Of a stretch of DNA of 64,000 nucleotides, positions 54,111-60,177 are shown piece by piece. The position numbers and the translations under genes are program-made. How positions within the stretch are numbered: position 1 is the first letter of the stretch; every line of letters starts with the position of its first letter. Below the pieces are notes generated by a model, which made no database searches, had not been told where the DNA came from, and saw only the letters and a program-made list of their open reading frames with translations. The DNA comes from Eubacterium maltosivorans (GTDB taxonomy: Bacteria > Bacillota > Clostridia > Eubacteriales > Eubacteriaceae), in assembly GCF_002441855.2 (NCBI RefSeq), contig NZ_CP029487.1:3038001-3102000 (forward strand), given 5' to 3'.

Positions 54111-54621
54111 AGGATTGCTCAAATTTTCCTTTGAGGGCTTTTTTAAAGGCCAGATACAGCAGAGCCGCAATGGCTACGTTGACTGTGGAGGCGATGAGCA
54201 GTGGCGCCAGCATGGGAATGACAAAGCCCATGACAGAGGGCGAGATGCCCAGGATCACAGCCAGAACGCCAGACAGGAAGGTCATGACCACACCGTTGAT
54301 CAGAATGGCGATGACAGAAGCCACGATCAGGTTGGTCTTTTTATTAATCCAGGCATAGGCGTAGCAGGCGCCGGCCATGCAGGCAGCTACCAGAATGTGC
54401 ATTGGCAGGCCCATAGGAAAGCCGGACAGGGCTGCGGAGAAAAGGTGTCCTACCGCGCCGATCAGCGCGCCGACAGGTCCGCCGAGCATCAGCGCGCCAA
54501 AGTACGCTGGAAGGGCGTCCAGCGCGACGCTTCCGAATATTTTTACAAGGGAGCCCAGATAAGACAGGGCGATGAGCAATGCGGTAAAAACAAGGGTTTT
54601 CGTATTCAGTTGATTCTTCAT
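54109..54621 (-). CDS. ECF transporter S component (vitamin-binding)
   Basis: 170 residues with five or six membrane helices. The pattern ALDALPAYFGALMLGGPVGA then FSAALSGFPMGLPMHI is that of energy-coupling-factor substrate-binding subunits. It would pair with shared EcfA/EcfA'/EcfT proteins encoded elsewhere. The substrate is not certain. A corrinoid precursor such as alpha-ribazole is plausible given the cobalamin-heavy lifestyle, but no riboswitch is visible upstream. ATG 54621 has GGAGG 6 bases before it; 54639 is an alternative. Confidence 0.82.
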   Translation of the reverse strand: MKNQLNTKTLVFTALLIALSYLGSLVKIFGSVALDALPAYFGALMLGGPVGALIGAVGHLFSAALSGFPMGLPMHILVAACMAGACYAYAWINKKTNLIVASVIAILINGVVMTFLSGVLAVILGISPSVMGFVIPMLAPLLIASTVNVAIAALLYLAFKKALKGKFEQS

Positions 54622-54663
54622 GAGGTCCTCCGGTTGCATTAAGATAAATGAATTGCGGAAGTT

Positions 54664-54692
54664 ATTATATCGCAGAAACCCGAGAATGTAAA
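54664..54692 (-). promoter_or_regulatory. Promoter of the ECF gene
   Basis: On the minus strand: TTTACA (54687-54692), 17-bp spacer, TATAAT (54664-54669). Confidence 0.8.
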
Positions 54693-54717
54693 GCGTGATG
54701 AACTTAAGGGTATAAAA

Positions 54718-54726
54718 TGCTATAAT
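54718..54726 (+). promoter_or_regulatory. Extended -10 promoter of the glucokinase gene
   Basis: TGCTATAAT, 31 bp before the start. The -35 is weak. Confidence 0.6.
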
Positions 54727-54756
54727 AGAGAAAATGACGAACGGAGGATAAATAAC

Positions 54757-55704
54757 ATGAATATCGGGATCGATGTAGGCGGTACTAACCTGGTAGCCGG
54801 GCTGATCGGCGAGGGCGGCAGGGTGTTAATCAAAAAAAAGCAGCCCACAAAGGCCAGGGAGGGCTATGAGGCCGTGACAGGAAAGATTGCAGCGCTGGTG
54901 GAGCAGGTAAAGGCAGACGCTGCGGAATACTCTGTTGACAGCATCGGTATCGGAGTGCCTGGAATCGTCTCAGCGAACGGAAAAACGGTTGTGTCCTGTC
55001 CTAACCTTTATTGGGAAAACAGGCCCTTAAAACGTGATTTGGAGGAAAAACTGGGTCTTCCGGTTTATATGGCCAACGACGCCACTGTGGCAGGTATTGC
55101 CGAGAACCGGTACGGCAGCAGCAGAGGCTGCAGTGATGCGGTGATGTTTACGCTGGGCACCGGGGTAGGCGGCAGCGTGATCGTCGGCGGAAAGATCATT
55201 ACGGGGGTGCACGGCGTCGCCTCGGAATTTGGTCATATGATTGTGGGAGACGGCCACTATCAATGTAACTGTGGCAAAATGGGCTGCCTGGAGACTTATT
55301 CCTCAGCGACGGGAGTGATCTGGCTGGCGAGAAAGCGTATTGAGGAAGGCCGCGAAACGGTGATTCTGTCCATGGCCGGGGGCGATCCGGAAGCGGTCAA
55401 CGCTGAGATGGTCATCAATGCGGCCAGAAACGGCGATGCAGTAGGCCTTGAATGCTTTGAGTCGATGGTGGAGCACCTGGCCATCGCTATTTCCAACCTT
55501 GTGGATGTTCTGGACCCTGAGGTCTGCGTTCTGGGCGGCGGAGTAGCCCACGCGGGCGCTTTTCTGCTGGAGGCGGTGCAGAATGCCACAGCGGAAAAGA
55601 TCACCTATAAGCGTCTGGTGAAGCCCGAGATTGTTCTGGCGACGCTTGAGAACGACGCGGGCCTGGTGGGGGCCTCCTGTATTAAGGAATATCTGTACGA
55701 TTAA
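54757..55704 (+). CDS. glcK: ROK family glucokinase
   Basis: 315 residues. The ATP-binding start is IGIDVGGTNLVAGL and the catalytic Asp is in YMANDATVAG. TLGTGVGGSVIVGG, the sugar-contact EFGHM and the zinc motif CNCGKMGCLET follow. It phosphorylates glucose at carbon 6. GGAGG lies upstream of the ATG. It is divergent from the ECF gene. Together with the amylase and Fbp it is part of ordinary sugar metabolism. Other ROK hexokinases, such as N-acetylhexosamine kinases, look similar. Confidence 0.9.
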   Translation: MNIGIDVGGTNLVAGLIGEGGRVLIKKKQPTKAREGYEAVTGKIAALVEQVKADAAEYSVDSIGIGVPGIVSANGKTVVSCPNLYWENRPLKRDLEEKLGLPVYMANDATVAGIAENRYGSSRGCSDAVMFTLGTGVGGSVIVGGKIITGVHGVASEFGHMIVGDGHYQCNCGKMGCLETYSSATGVIWLARKRIEEGRETVILSMAGGDPEAVNAEMVINAARNGDAVGLECFESMVEHLAIAISNLVDVLDPEVCVLGGGVAHAGAFLLEAVQNATAEKITYKRLVKPEIVLATLENDAGLVGASCIKEYLYD

Positions 55705-55732
55705 GAAAACTCCTTGCATTTATAGAAAGTGC

Positions 55733-55761
55733 TTGCAAAATCCTTTGTATTTTATTATGAT
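55733..55761 (+). promoter_or_regulatory. Rubredoxin promoter
   Basis: TTGCAA, 17-bp spacer, TATGAT. A leader of about 95 nt follows. Confidence 0.8.
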
Positions 55762-55862
55762 AGGGTAAGTGAATTTAAAATTTTCTTTCTTATTAATATA
55801 ATAATAGGTTAAGGATGTTAACCGGTTGTTAAAATAAGAGGGACCGTCAAGGAGGCACGATC

Positions 55863-56027
55863 ATGCAGAAGTATGAATGTGAAATTTGCGAGTATGTCTA
55901 TGATCCGGAATTAGGTGATCCGGAAAACGGCGTTGCTCCGGGTACCCCGTTCGAAAATCTGCCGGATGGCTGGTTTTGTCCCACCTGTGGTGTGGATAAG
56001 GACGCGTTTAAACCTGTGGCTAAGTAG
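55863..56027 (+). CDS. Rubredoxin
   Basis: 54 residues. The four iron ligands are in CEIC (near 6-9) and CPTC (near 39-42), with the family residues [10 protein letters not shown] and PDGWFCP. It is a small cytoplasmic electron carrier with one Fe(SCys)4 site. In anaerobes it often feeds peroxide or oxygen reductases such as rubrerythrin. AAGGAGG lies 7 bases before the ATG. It has its own promoter and its own terminator. The 100-nt leader is longer than needed but shows no known riboswitch. Confidence 0.96.
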   Translation: MQKYECEICEYVYDPELGDPENGVAPGTPFENLPDGWFCPTCGVDKDAFKPVAK

Positions 56028-56052
56028 ATACAAAGAATGCAGGAAAAGAAAA

Positions 56053-56073
56053 AGGGCTCTGTTTGGAGAGCCC
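56053..56073 (-). terminator. Minus-strand terminator after merR
   Basis: On the minus strand GGGCTC-N8-GAGCCC followed by TTTTTCTTTTCC. It lies 43 bp beyond the merR stop. Confidence 0.75.
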
Positions 56074-56110
56074 GATAATCTCAATAACGATGATTAAGCT
56101 TACTGATTTT

Positions 56111-56138
56111 GCCGGTTATCCGGCATTTTTTATTTTTT
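56111..56138 (+). terminator. Rubredoxin terminator
   Basis: GCCGG-TTAT-CCGGC followed by ATTTTTTATTTTTTT, overlapping the end of the convergent merR. Confidence 0.85.
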
Positions 56139-56574
56139 TGGCGGCCTCTATCTCGGGGCGCTCGCCCTTTTCTTTTTTGTCCGCCTCGTTTTCACGCTGG
56201 CGCGCTTCGTAGATAGCGCAGGCTTCGTCGTAAAACTGGATGCGGTGTTCAACCATCTCCAGGTTTTTTTCCAGCTCTTCGATCTTTTTAAGCAGGCGGA
56301 CCCGGTGGTCGATAAAGATCTGGCGCCTTGTCTCAAGGGTGGAGGTGCCTTCCAAAAACAGATCGATGTATTCTTTTATTTCTTTCAGCGGCATCCCGGT
56401 ATCCTTCAGGCAGCAGATCGTCGACAGCCATTCCAGGTCGGCGTCAGTAAACTGGCGGATGCCGGTCTCGCTGCGCTCCACAAAGGGGAGCAGGCCTTCC
56501 TTGTCGTAATAGCGGAGGGTATAGATGCTGAGCCCGGTCTTTTCAGACACTTCTTTGATCGTGTAAATGTTCAT
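56116..56574 (-). CDS. MerR-family regulator, AdhR/NmlR-like
   Basis: 152 residues. The MerR winged helix is at 1-70 (TIKEVSEKTGLSIYTLRYYD, then GIRQFTDADL). A long dimerisation coiled coil (about 75-125) and a charged tail follow, with no separate ligand domain. Cys54 and Cys55 in TICCLKDTG lie where AdhR-type proteins carry their reactive cysteine, so a thiol-reactive signal such as an aldehyde or other electrophile is plausible. Start 56574 is chosen because AAAGGAGAGG precedes it. Its promoter region and the divergent micro-ORF promoter share the CCTAGAG half-site, so it probably controls itself and the array. Confidence 0.88.
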   Translation of the reverse strand: MNIYTIKEVSEKTGLSIYTLRYYDKEGLLPFVERSETGIRQFTDADLEWLSTICCLKDTGMPLKEIKEYIDLFLEGTSTLETRRQIFIDHRVRLLKKIEELEKNLEMVEHRIQFYDEACAIYEARQRENEADKKEKGERPEIEAAKKIKNAG

Positions 56575-56617
56575 AAACGCCTCTCCTTTCCATAAAACAG
56601 CTGTTTTCTCTCTATTA

Positions 56618-56646
56618 GGTATACCCCAAAAAGGAATGAAAGTCAA
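56618..56646 (-). promoter_or_regulatory. merR promoter
   Basis: On the minus strand: TTGACT (56641-56646), 17-bp spacer, TATACC (56618-56623). Confidence 0.75.
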
Positions 56647-56663
56647 TCATTTCCTGCGGAAAA

Positions 56664-56681
56664 CCTAGAGTAGACTCTATT
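56664..56681. promoter_or_regulatory. MerR-type dyad near merR
   Basis: CCTAGAG-TAGA-CTCTATT. The left half-site and five of the seven right bases match the dyad at 56918-56935. It lies just upstream of the merR -35. Confidence 0.65.
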
Positions 56682-56858
56682 GTTTTCGTTTAAAAAAATG
56701 TTCTTTCGTAAATACAATCTGAAATCTTAAAAATTTCTTAGATAAAAAAGAATCGTTCTAAATTAGTGCGACGAAATATTGTTTGAGAATTAGAACATCA
56801 GAAAGCACTGTATTTAGCTGATGTAAACGACCTGTCAGGATTTGGTTAAATTTACCAC

Positions 56859-56885
56859 AACCTGTAAGGGTTTTACGGGTTTTTA
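56859..56885 (+). terminator. Terminator-like hairpin ahead of the array promoter
   Basis: AACCTGTAA pairs with TTACGGGTT (one mismatch), then TTT. It would isolate the array from upstream transcription. The 56647-56997 gap otherwise holds only the two dyads and promoters. No gene is seen there. Confidence 0.55.
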
Positions 56886-56913
56886 AAAATAAAAATAAAA
56901 CCGTGAAAGGGTA

Positions 56914-56944
56914 TTGACCTAGAGTATGCTCTAGGGTCTAGAAT
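56914..56944 (+). promoter_or_regulatory. MerR-activated-type promoter of the micro-ORF array
   Basis: TTGACC (56914-56919), a 19-bp spacer, TAGAAT (56939-56944). The over-long spacer contains the perfect dyad CCTAGAG-TATG-CTCTAGG (56918-56935). A 19-bp spacer with an internal dyad is the hallmark of promoters that MerR-family proteins switch on by DNA distortion. Confidence 0.82.
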
Positions 56945-56997
56945 TATAACCAAGTTAAGGGAAACACCCAAGACAAACAGGAAAGAAGGTCATAACA

Positions 56998-57066
56998 ATG
57001 ATGTACTACAATCCAAGAAGAGCAGCGTTGCTGAAACTTAAAAAAGTTGTAGAAGAATCAAAATGA
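56998..57066 (+). CDS. Micro-ORF 1, MMYYNP family (22 aa)
   Basis: Begins MMYYNPRRAALLKLKK and continues VVEESK. GAAGG lies 9 bases before the ATG. After the shared N-terminal hexapeptide the rest is basic then acidic and could form a short amphipathic helix. No signal peptide and no known family. First of five paralogues behind the 19-bp-spacer promoter. Confidence 0.78.
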   Translation: MMYYNPRRAALLKLKKVVEESK

Positions 57067-57130
57067 TCCGTATTTGGTAACTTGTTAGATTGATATAATA
57101 AAATAAAAATTGAAGAAAGAGGTAAACACA

Positions 57131-57199
57131 ATGATGTACTATAATCCAATGAAATTATTACTAGAAAAATTAGAATGCGGAGCAAAAGCTTCCAAGTAA
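57131..57199 (+). CDS. Micro-ORF 2, MMYYNP family (22 aa)
   Basis: Begins MMYYNPMKLLLEKLECG and continues AKASK. It is the only member with a cysteine (residue 16). AGAGGT lies 8 bases upstream. It is separated by 64 nt from ORF 1. Confidence 0.8.
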   Translation: MMYYNPMKLLLEKLECGAKASK

Positions 57200-57243
57200 A
57201 CAGCATACAAAAAATACGATAAATTAAAAAGGAGGTAAGCGAA

Positions 57244-57294
57244 ATGATGTATTACAACCCAATCCGTAAATTATTAGAAAAAGTATCCAGATAA
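57244..57294 (+). CDS. Micro-ORF 3, MMYYNP family (16 aa)
   Basis: Reads MMYYNPIRKLLEKVSR, the shortest member. It has the best ribosome site of the set, AAAAAGGAGG, 8 bases before the ATG. The first ten residues are identical to ORF 4. Confidence 0.82.
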   Translation: MMYYNPIRKLLEKVSR

Positions 57295-57359
57295 TGAAGC
57301 TAAACCGGCGAGTGATTCGCTTTATATAAAATAAATTGATCAGGAAAGAGGTAAGTATA

Positions 57360-57428
57360 ATGATGTATTACAATCCAATCCGTAAATTATTAGAAGAAAT
57401 TGAACAGGCAGAAAAATCTGCAAAATAA
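57360..57428 (+). CDS. Micro-ORF 4, MMYYNP family (22 aa)
   Basis: Begins MMYYNPIRKLLEEIEQ and continues AEKSAK. AGAGG lies 8 bases upstream. It shares IRKLLE with ORF 3 and the acidic middle with ORF 1. Confidence 0.82.
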   Translation: MMYYNPIRKLLEEIEQAEKSAK

Positions 57429-57478
57429 CAGGCAGACCGTGAGATAACGAAATTTTGAAAAAAAGGGAGGTACACAAA

Positions 57479-57538
57479 ATGATGTACTATAATCCATTAA
57501 GAAAATTATATTCAGAATTACAGGAATCAGCTGAGTAA
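57479..57538 (+). CDS. Micro-ORF 5, MMYYNP family (19 aa)
   Basis: Reads MMYYNPLRKLYSELQESAE. AGGGAGG lies 8 bases before the ATG. Third-codon-position changes relative to the other copies (TAC/TAT, AAC/AAT) leave the peptide start unchanged, as expected for translated sequence. Confidence 0.82.
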   Translation: MMYYNPLRKLYSELQESAE

Positions 57539-57577
57539 AAACAGTTGATTTACTAATGACATTAGGAGGTAAGCATA

Positions 57578-57655
57578 ATGTTTGTATTTGGTAAAGAAAA
57601 TAAACACAGTGTCGGGGCCCCCTGCGGGTTCTGCTGTGACACAAACAGAAAATAA
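57578..57655 (+). CDS. Micro-ORF 6, unrelated Cys-containing peptide (25 aa)
   Basis: Begins MFVFGKENKHSVGAPCG and continues FCCDTNRK. It has three cysteines at 16, 19 and 20 (CGFCC) plus one histidine, which could bind metal or react with electrophiles. TTAGGAGGT lies 7 bases upstream. It lacks the MMYYNP start and is more GC-rich in its middle (GGGGCCCC). It closes the array before the terminator. Confidence 0.7.
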   Translation: MFVFGKENKHSVGAPCGFCCDTNRK

Positions 57656-57726
57656 CAAATGGTGAAAACTCAGGAGAAGTTCTTAGCGAGACTCCTCATC
57701 CCTCATATAAATAGTTCTAAAGCGCA

Positions 57727-57770
57727 AAGCGGACAGGCATCCCCCTTATTTGACCTGTCCGTTTTGTTTT
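57727..57770 (+). terminator. Terminator of the micro-ORF array
   Basis: AAAGCGGACAGG pairs with CCTGTCCGTTTT, then a T-rich run. Confidence 0.88.
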
Positions 57771-57776
57771 TTTATT

Positions 57777-58481
57777 TTATAAAGAAAATCCAAAGCAGCC
57801 CATGAGCCAGAGCAGCAAAATGGGTATAAAGATAGCGGGGATCAGATTGCCGAGTCTCAGGGATTTAATCTCCAGCAAATTGATGCCAATGCCCATGATG
57901 AGCACGCCGCCGACGGCGTTCATCTCTGTGATCATCGGCTCAGTTAAAAAGACTTTGATTGTGCCTGCGGCCAGAGTGATAGCGCCCTGGTAAAGCAGGA
58001 CAGGCACAGCGGCAAAGAGAACGCCGACCCCCATGGTGGAGGCAAAGATAATGGCGAAAATACCGTCTAAAAGCGCTTTGGTTACCAGAATGGTATAGGT
58101 GCCTGAAATCCCGCCCTCAATAGCGCCCATGATGGCCATGGAGCCGGTGCAATACAGAAGTGACGCGGTGACAAAACCCTGGGCAAAGCTGCTGTTTTCG
58201 CCGCTCCCAAATTTTCGTTCAAGTCGGCCGCCAAGACCGTTGAGGCGGCCCTCGATATTTAAAGCTTCGCCGATCACTGCCCCGAGGGCCAGTGAGATCA
58301 AAACGATTAGAAAATTCTGTGTCTGAACGCCCATGGAAATCCCCAGCACCATGATACCAAGGCTGAGCCCGTGGGTGATGGTGGTGCTGACGCGCTCAGG
58401 CAGTCCCTTTCTGAAAAGAAGTCCTAAAAAACCGCCCACTAAGATGGCGGCCACATTGATGATGGTACCGAGCACAGACAT
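57777..58481 (-). CDS. DUF554 membrane protein (YdfK-like)
   Basis: 234 residues with about seven membrane helices. It starts GTIINVAAILVGGFLGLLF and contains SLALGAVIGE and a TASLLYCTGSMAIMGAIEGG segment, all typical of DUF554. The family is widespread in Firmicutes; transport has been suggested but its function is unknown. AAAGGAGGG lies just before the ATG. It ends convergently with the micro-ORF array and shares its terminator region. Confidence 0.92.
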   Translation of the reverse strand: MSVLGTIINVAAILVGGFLGLLFRKGLPERVSTTITHGLSLGIMVLGISMGVQTQNFLIVLISLALGAVIGEALNIEGRLNGLGGRLERKFGSGENSSFAQGFVTASLLYCTGSMAIMGAIEGGISGTYTILVTKALLDGIFAIIFASTMGVGVLFAAVPVLLYQGAITLAAGTIKVFLTEPMITEMNAVGGVLIMGIGINLLEIKSLRLGNLIPAIFIPILLLWLMGCFGFSL

Positions 58482-58591
58482 GCCCTCCTTTACGAGAATG
58501 CGTTAAAGCGTTTGCTCCATCAATTCTATCATAACCGGCGAAGCGAAAAAAGAAATTTTTTCAAAGATTTAACATTCGAAAAAGCTTCTTA

Positions 58592-58600
58592 TGCTATAAT
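58592..58600 (+). promoter_or_regulatory. Extended -10 promoter of the polyphosphate operon
   Basis: TGCTATAAT, 29 bp before the start codon, with a weak -35. Confidence 0.65.
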
Positions 58601-58615
58601 ATTAAAAAAACGAAA

Positions 58616-58628
58616 GAGGTGAAACCTC
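58616..58628 (+). promoter_or_regulatory. Ribosome site folded into a hairpin
   Basis: GAGGT-GAA-ACCTC. The Shine-Dalgarno (AGAGGTG) pairs with the bases immediately before the TTG start, which should limit translation of the first gene. Confidence 0.55.
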
Positions 58629-58629
58629 C

Positions 58630-60177
58630 TTGATTAAACGATTTGCAGCGATTTATATCGGTTCCAGCAAATGTGAGCTGGTGGTAGGCCAGCGCGGCAA
58701 AGGAGCCATCAATATTTTAGACCGCGCGGTTTACCCCATTGACTTTGGTGAGCAGAGCTTTGCAAGCGGTAAAATATCCTTCAGCTCGGTGTATGCCCTG
58801 TGCCGGATTATCGGTGAATATATTGAGATCGCCAAGGCTTCAGCTGTCGAAGAGATTGAAATCGTAGCCACTGCTGCCCTGCGCGAGGCAGAAAACCGTA
58901 TCTACCTGCTGGAGCAGATAAGAACTTACACTGGCGGCTACCGGGTGCATCTGCTGGAAAAGGAAGACGAGATTGAGCTGATCTACCGTTATATGCTGCT
59001 CAAATGCGAGGATTTCCTAACTGAGGAAAGAGTGCAGGAGGAGACTATGCTCTGCTCCATTTCCAGCGGAAATATCGCTCTCGCCCTCATGAACGGCGGC
59101 CTCATCGACTACTATCAGACGCTGGAGATGGGCTACCTGAAGATCCGCGAGGTGTTGCGCGCCATCGAGGAGGAAACCGAAAACTTTGAAAATCTCCTCT
59201 CAGATTTTTTTGCCATCAACCTTCATGCCGTGACGGACAATATCCACAAGCGGAAGATCAAAAATCTGGTGGTCACCTCCCACGATGCCGAGATTATCGC
59301 CCGTTTCTGCGGCATGGAAGCCGGGAACGCTTATTACCGGATCAGCCGGGAGCGCTTTGTGGAGCTGCACGAAAGTCTTAAAGGGCTGACCTCCGGACAG
59401 CTTCAAAGAAAATACCCTGAGCTTAACCTGTTCGAGGCCGAGACCATGCGGCATACCCTGATGTTTTACCTGAAACTGCTGGATGATACCAAAATGGACG
59501 AGATCGTCCTGGTACAGCTGAGTCTCTGTGACGCCATGGTCGATTTCAAATTCAACCTGACCAAGGACCAGCGCCTGCGGGAATGGATCGAGGAGAGCAG
59601 CTACAGCTCTGCCCGGATGCTGGGGAAAAAATACCACGTGGACAGCAAACATGCCGAGACGGTTGAAAAGCTGGCGCTGAAGCTTTTTGATTTCCTGAAA
59701 AAGCGTTACCAGCTGGATAAGAAAGAGCGGCGCCTGCTCAGGCTTACCGCCGAACTGCTGGACGTGGGGCGTTATGTGGGCGGGCAGAACAGTAAGCCCA
59801 TGAACCGCATGATCATTGAGAACGCGGACATTATCGGGGTGAGCGAGCGGGAGCGCAAGATCATCGGGACAGTGGCGGACTGTGTCCGGACCATTCCCTT
59901 TGACGAATCCCTGCTGGACAAAGCCATGCCGGCCGAGGAACAGCTGGCCATTTCCTGCCTCACCGCTATTTTGAAGCTGGCCACAGCCTTAGATAAAAGC
60001 CATAAGCAGAAGATCAGTAAAATACAGTGCCGGATCGAGGAGCGGGAATTTATTATCACTGCGGTCACAAGCAAGAACGTACAGCTGGAAAGCTATTTCT
60101 TTAACGGGAGCAAGCTGGCCATGCGCAAGGTCTTTGGCCTGAAGCCTGTACTTAAAATCAAGAGGGAAAAAATATGA
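58630..60177 (+). CDS. Degenerate Ppx/GppA-like protein with broken HD site
   Basis: 515 residues in two Ppx/GppA lobes (about 1-300) and an HD-like domain (about 320-500). Compared with the intact Ppx at 62343, the N-terminal IDIGSNSVHL becomes IYIGSSKCEL. The phosphate-binding DIGGGSVEF becomes SISSGNIAL, and the HD motif LHDVG becomes LLDVG. Catalysis of phosphate release is therefore doubtful. A regulatory role for polyphosphate or (p)ppGpp binding is possible. TTG start within a hairpin-masked ribosome site. It overlaps ppk by ATGA. Confidence 0.88.
   Translation: MIKRFAAIYIGSSKCELVVGQRGKGAINILDRAVYPIDFGEQSFASGKISFSSVYALCRIIGEYIEIAKASAVEEIEIVATAALREAENRIYLLEQIRTYTGGYRVHLLEKEDEIELIYRYMLLKCEDFLTEERVQEETMLCSISSGNIALALMNGGLIDYYQTLEMGYLKIREVLRAIEEETENFENLLSDFFAINLHAVTDNIHKRKIKNLVVTSHDAEIIARFCGMEAGNAYYRISRERFVELHESLKGLTSGQLQRKYPELNLFEAETMRHTLMFYLKLLDDTKMDEIVLVQLSLCDAMVDFKFNLTKDQRLREWIEESSYSSARMLGKKYHVDSKHAETVEKLALKLFDFLKKRYQLDKKERRLLRLTAELLDVGRYVGGQNSKPMNRMIIENADIIGVSERERKIIGTVADCVRTIPFDESLLDKAMPAEEQLAISCLTAILKLATALDKSHKQKISKIQCRIEEREFIITAVTSKNVQLESYFFNGSKLAMRKVFGLKPVLKIKREKI

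Noticed and set aside
55762-55862. Regulatory RNA in the rubredoxin leader
   Set aside because: Only weak short repeats (GTTAACC, GGTTGTTAA) are seen. No stable fold or known class is recognisable.
56998-57538. CRISPR-like regular repeats
   Set aside because: Only about 18 bp repeats at intervals of 113-133 bp. Each repeat is the start of an open frame and no cas genes are present.
57006-57644. Hydrophobic minus-strand frames across the micro-ORF array, sharing DYSTS-like pieces
   Set aside because: The repeated piece is just the complement of the conserved MMYYNP codons. These frames have no ribosome sites at matching places, whereas the plus-strand ORFs all do.
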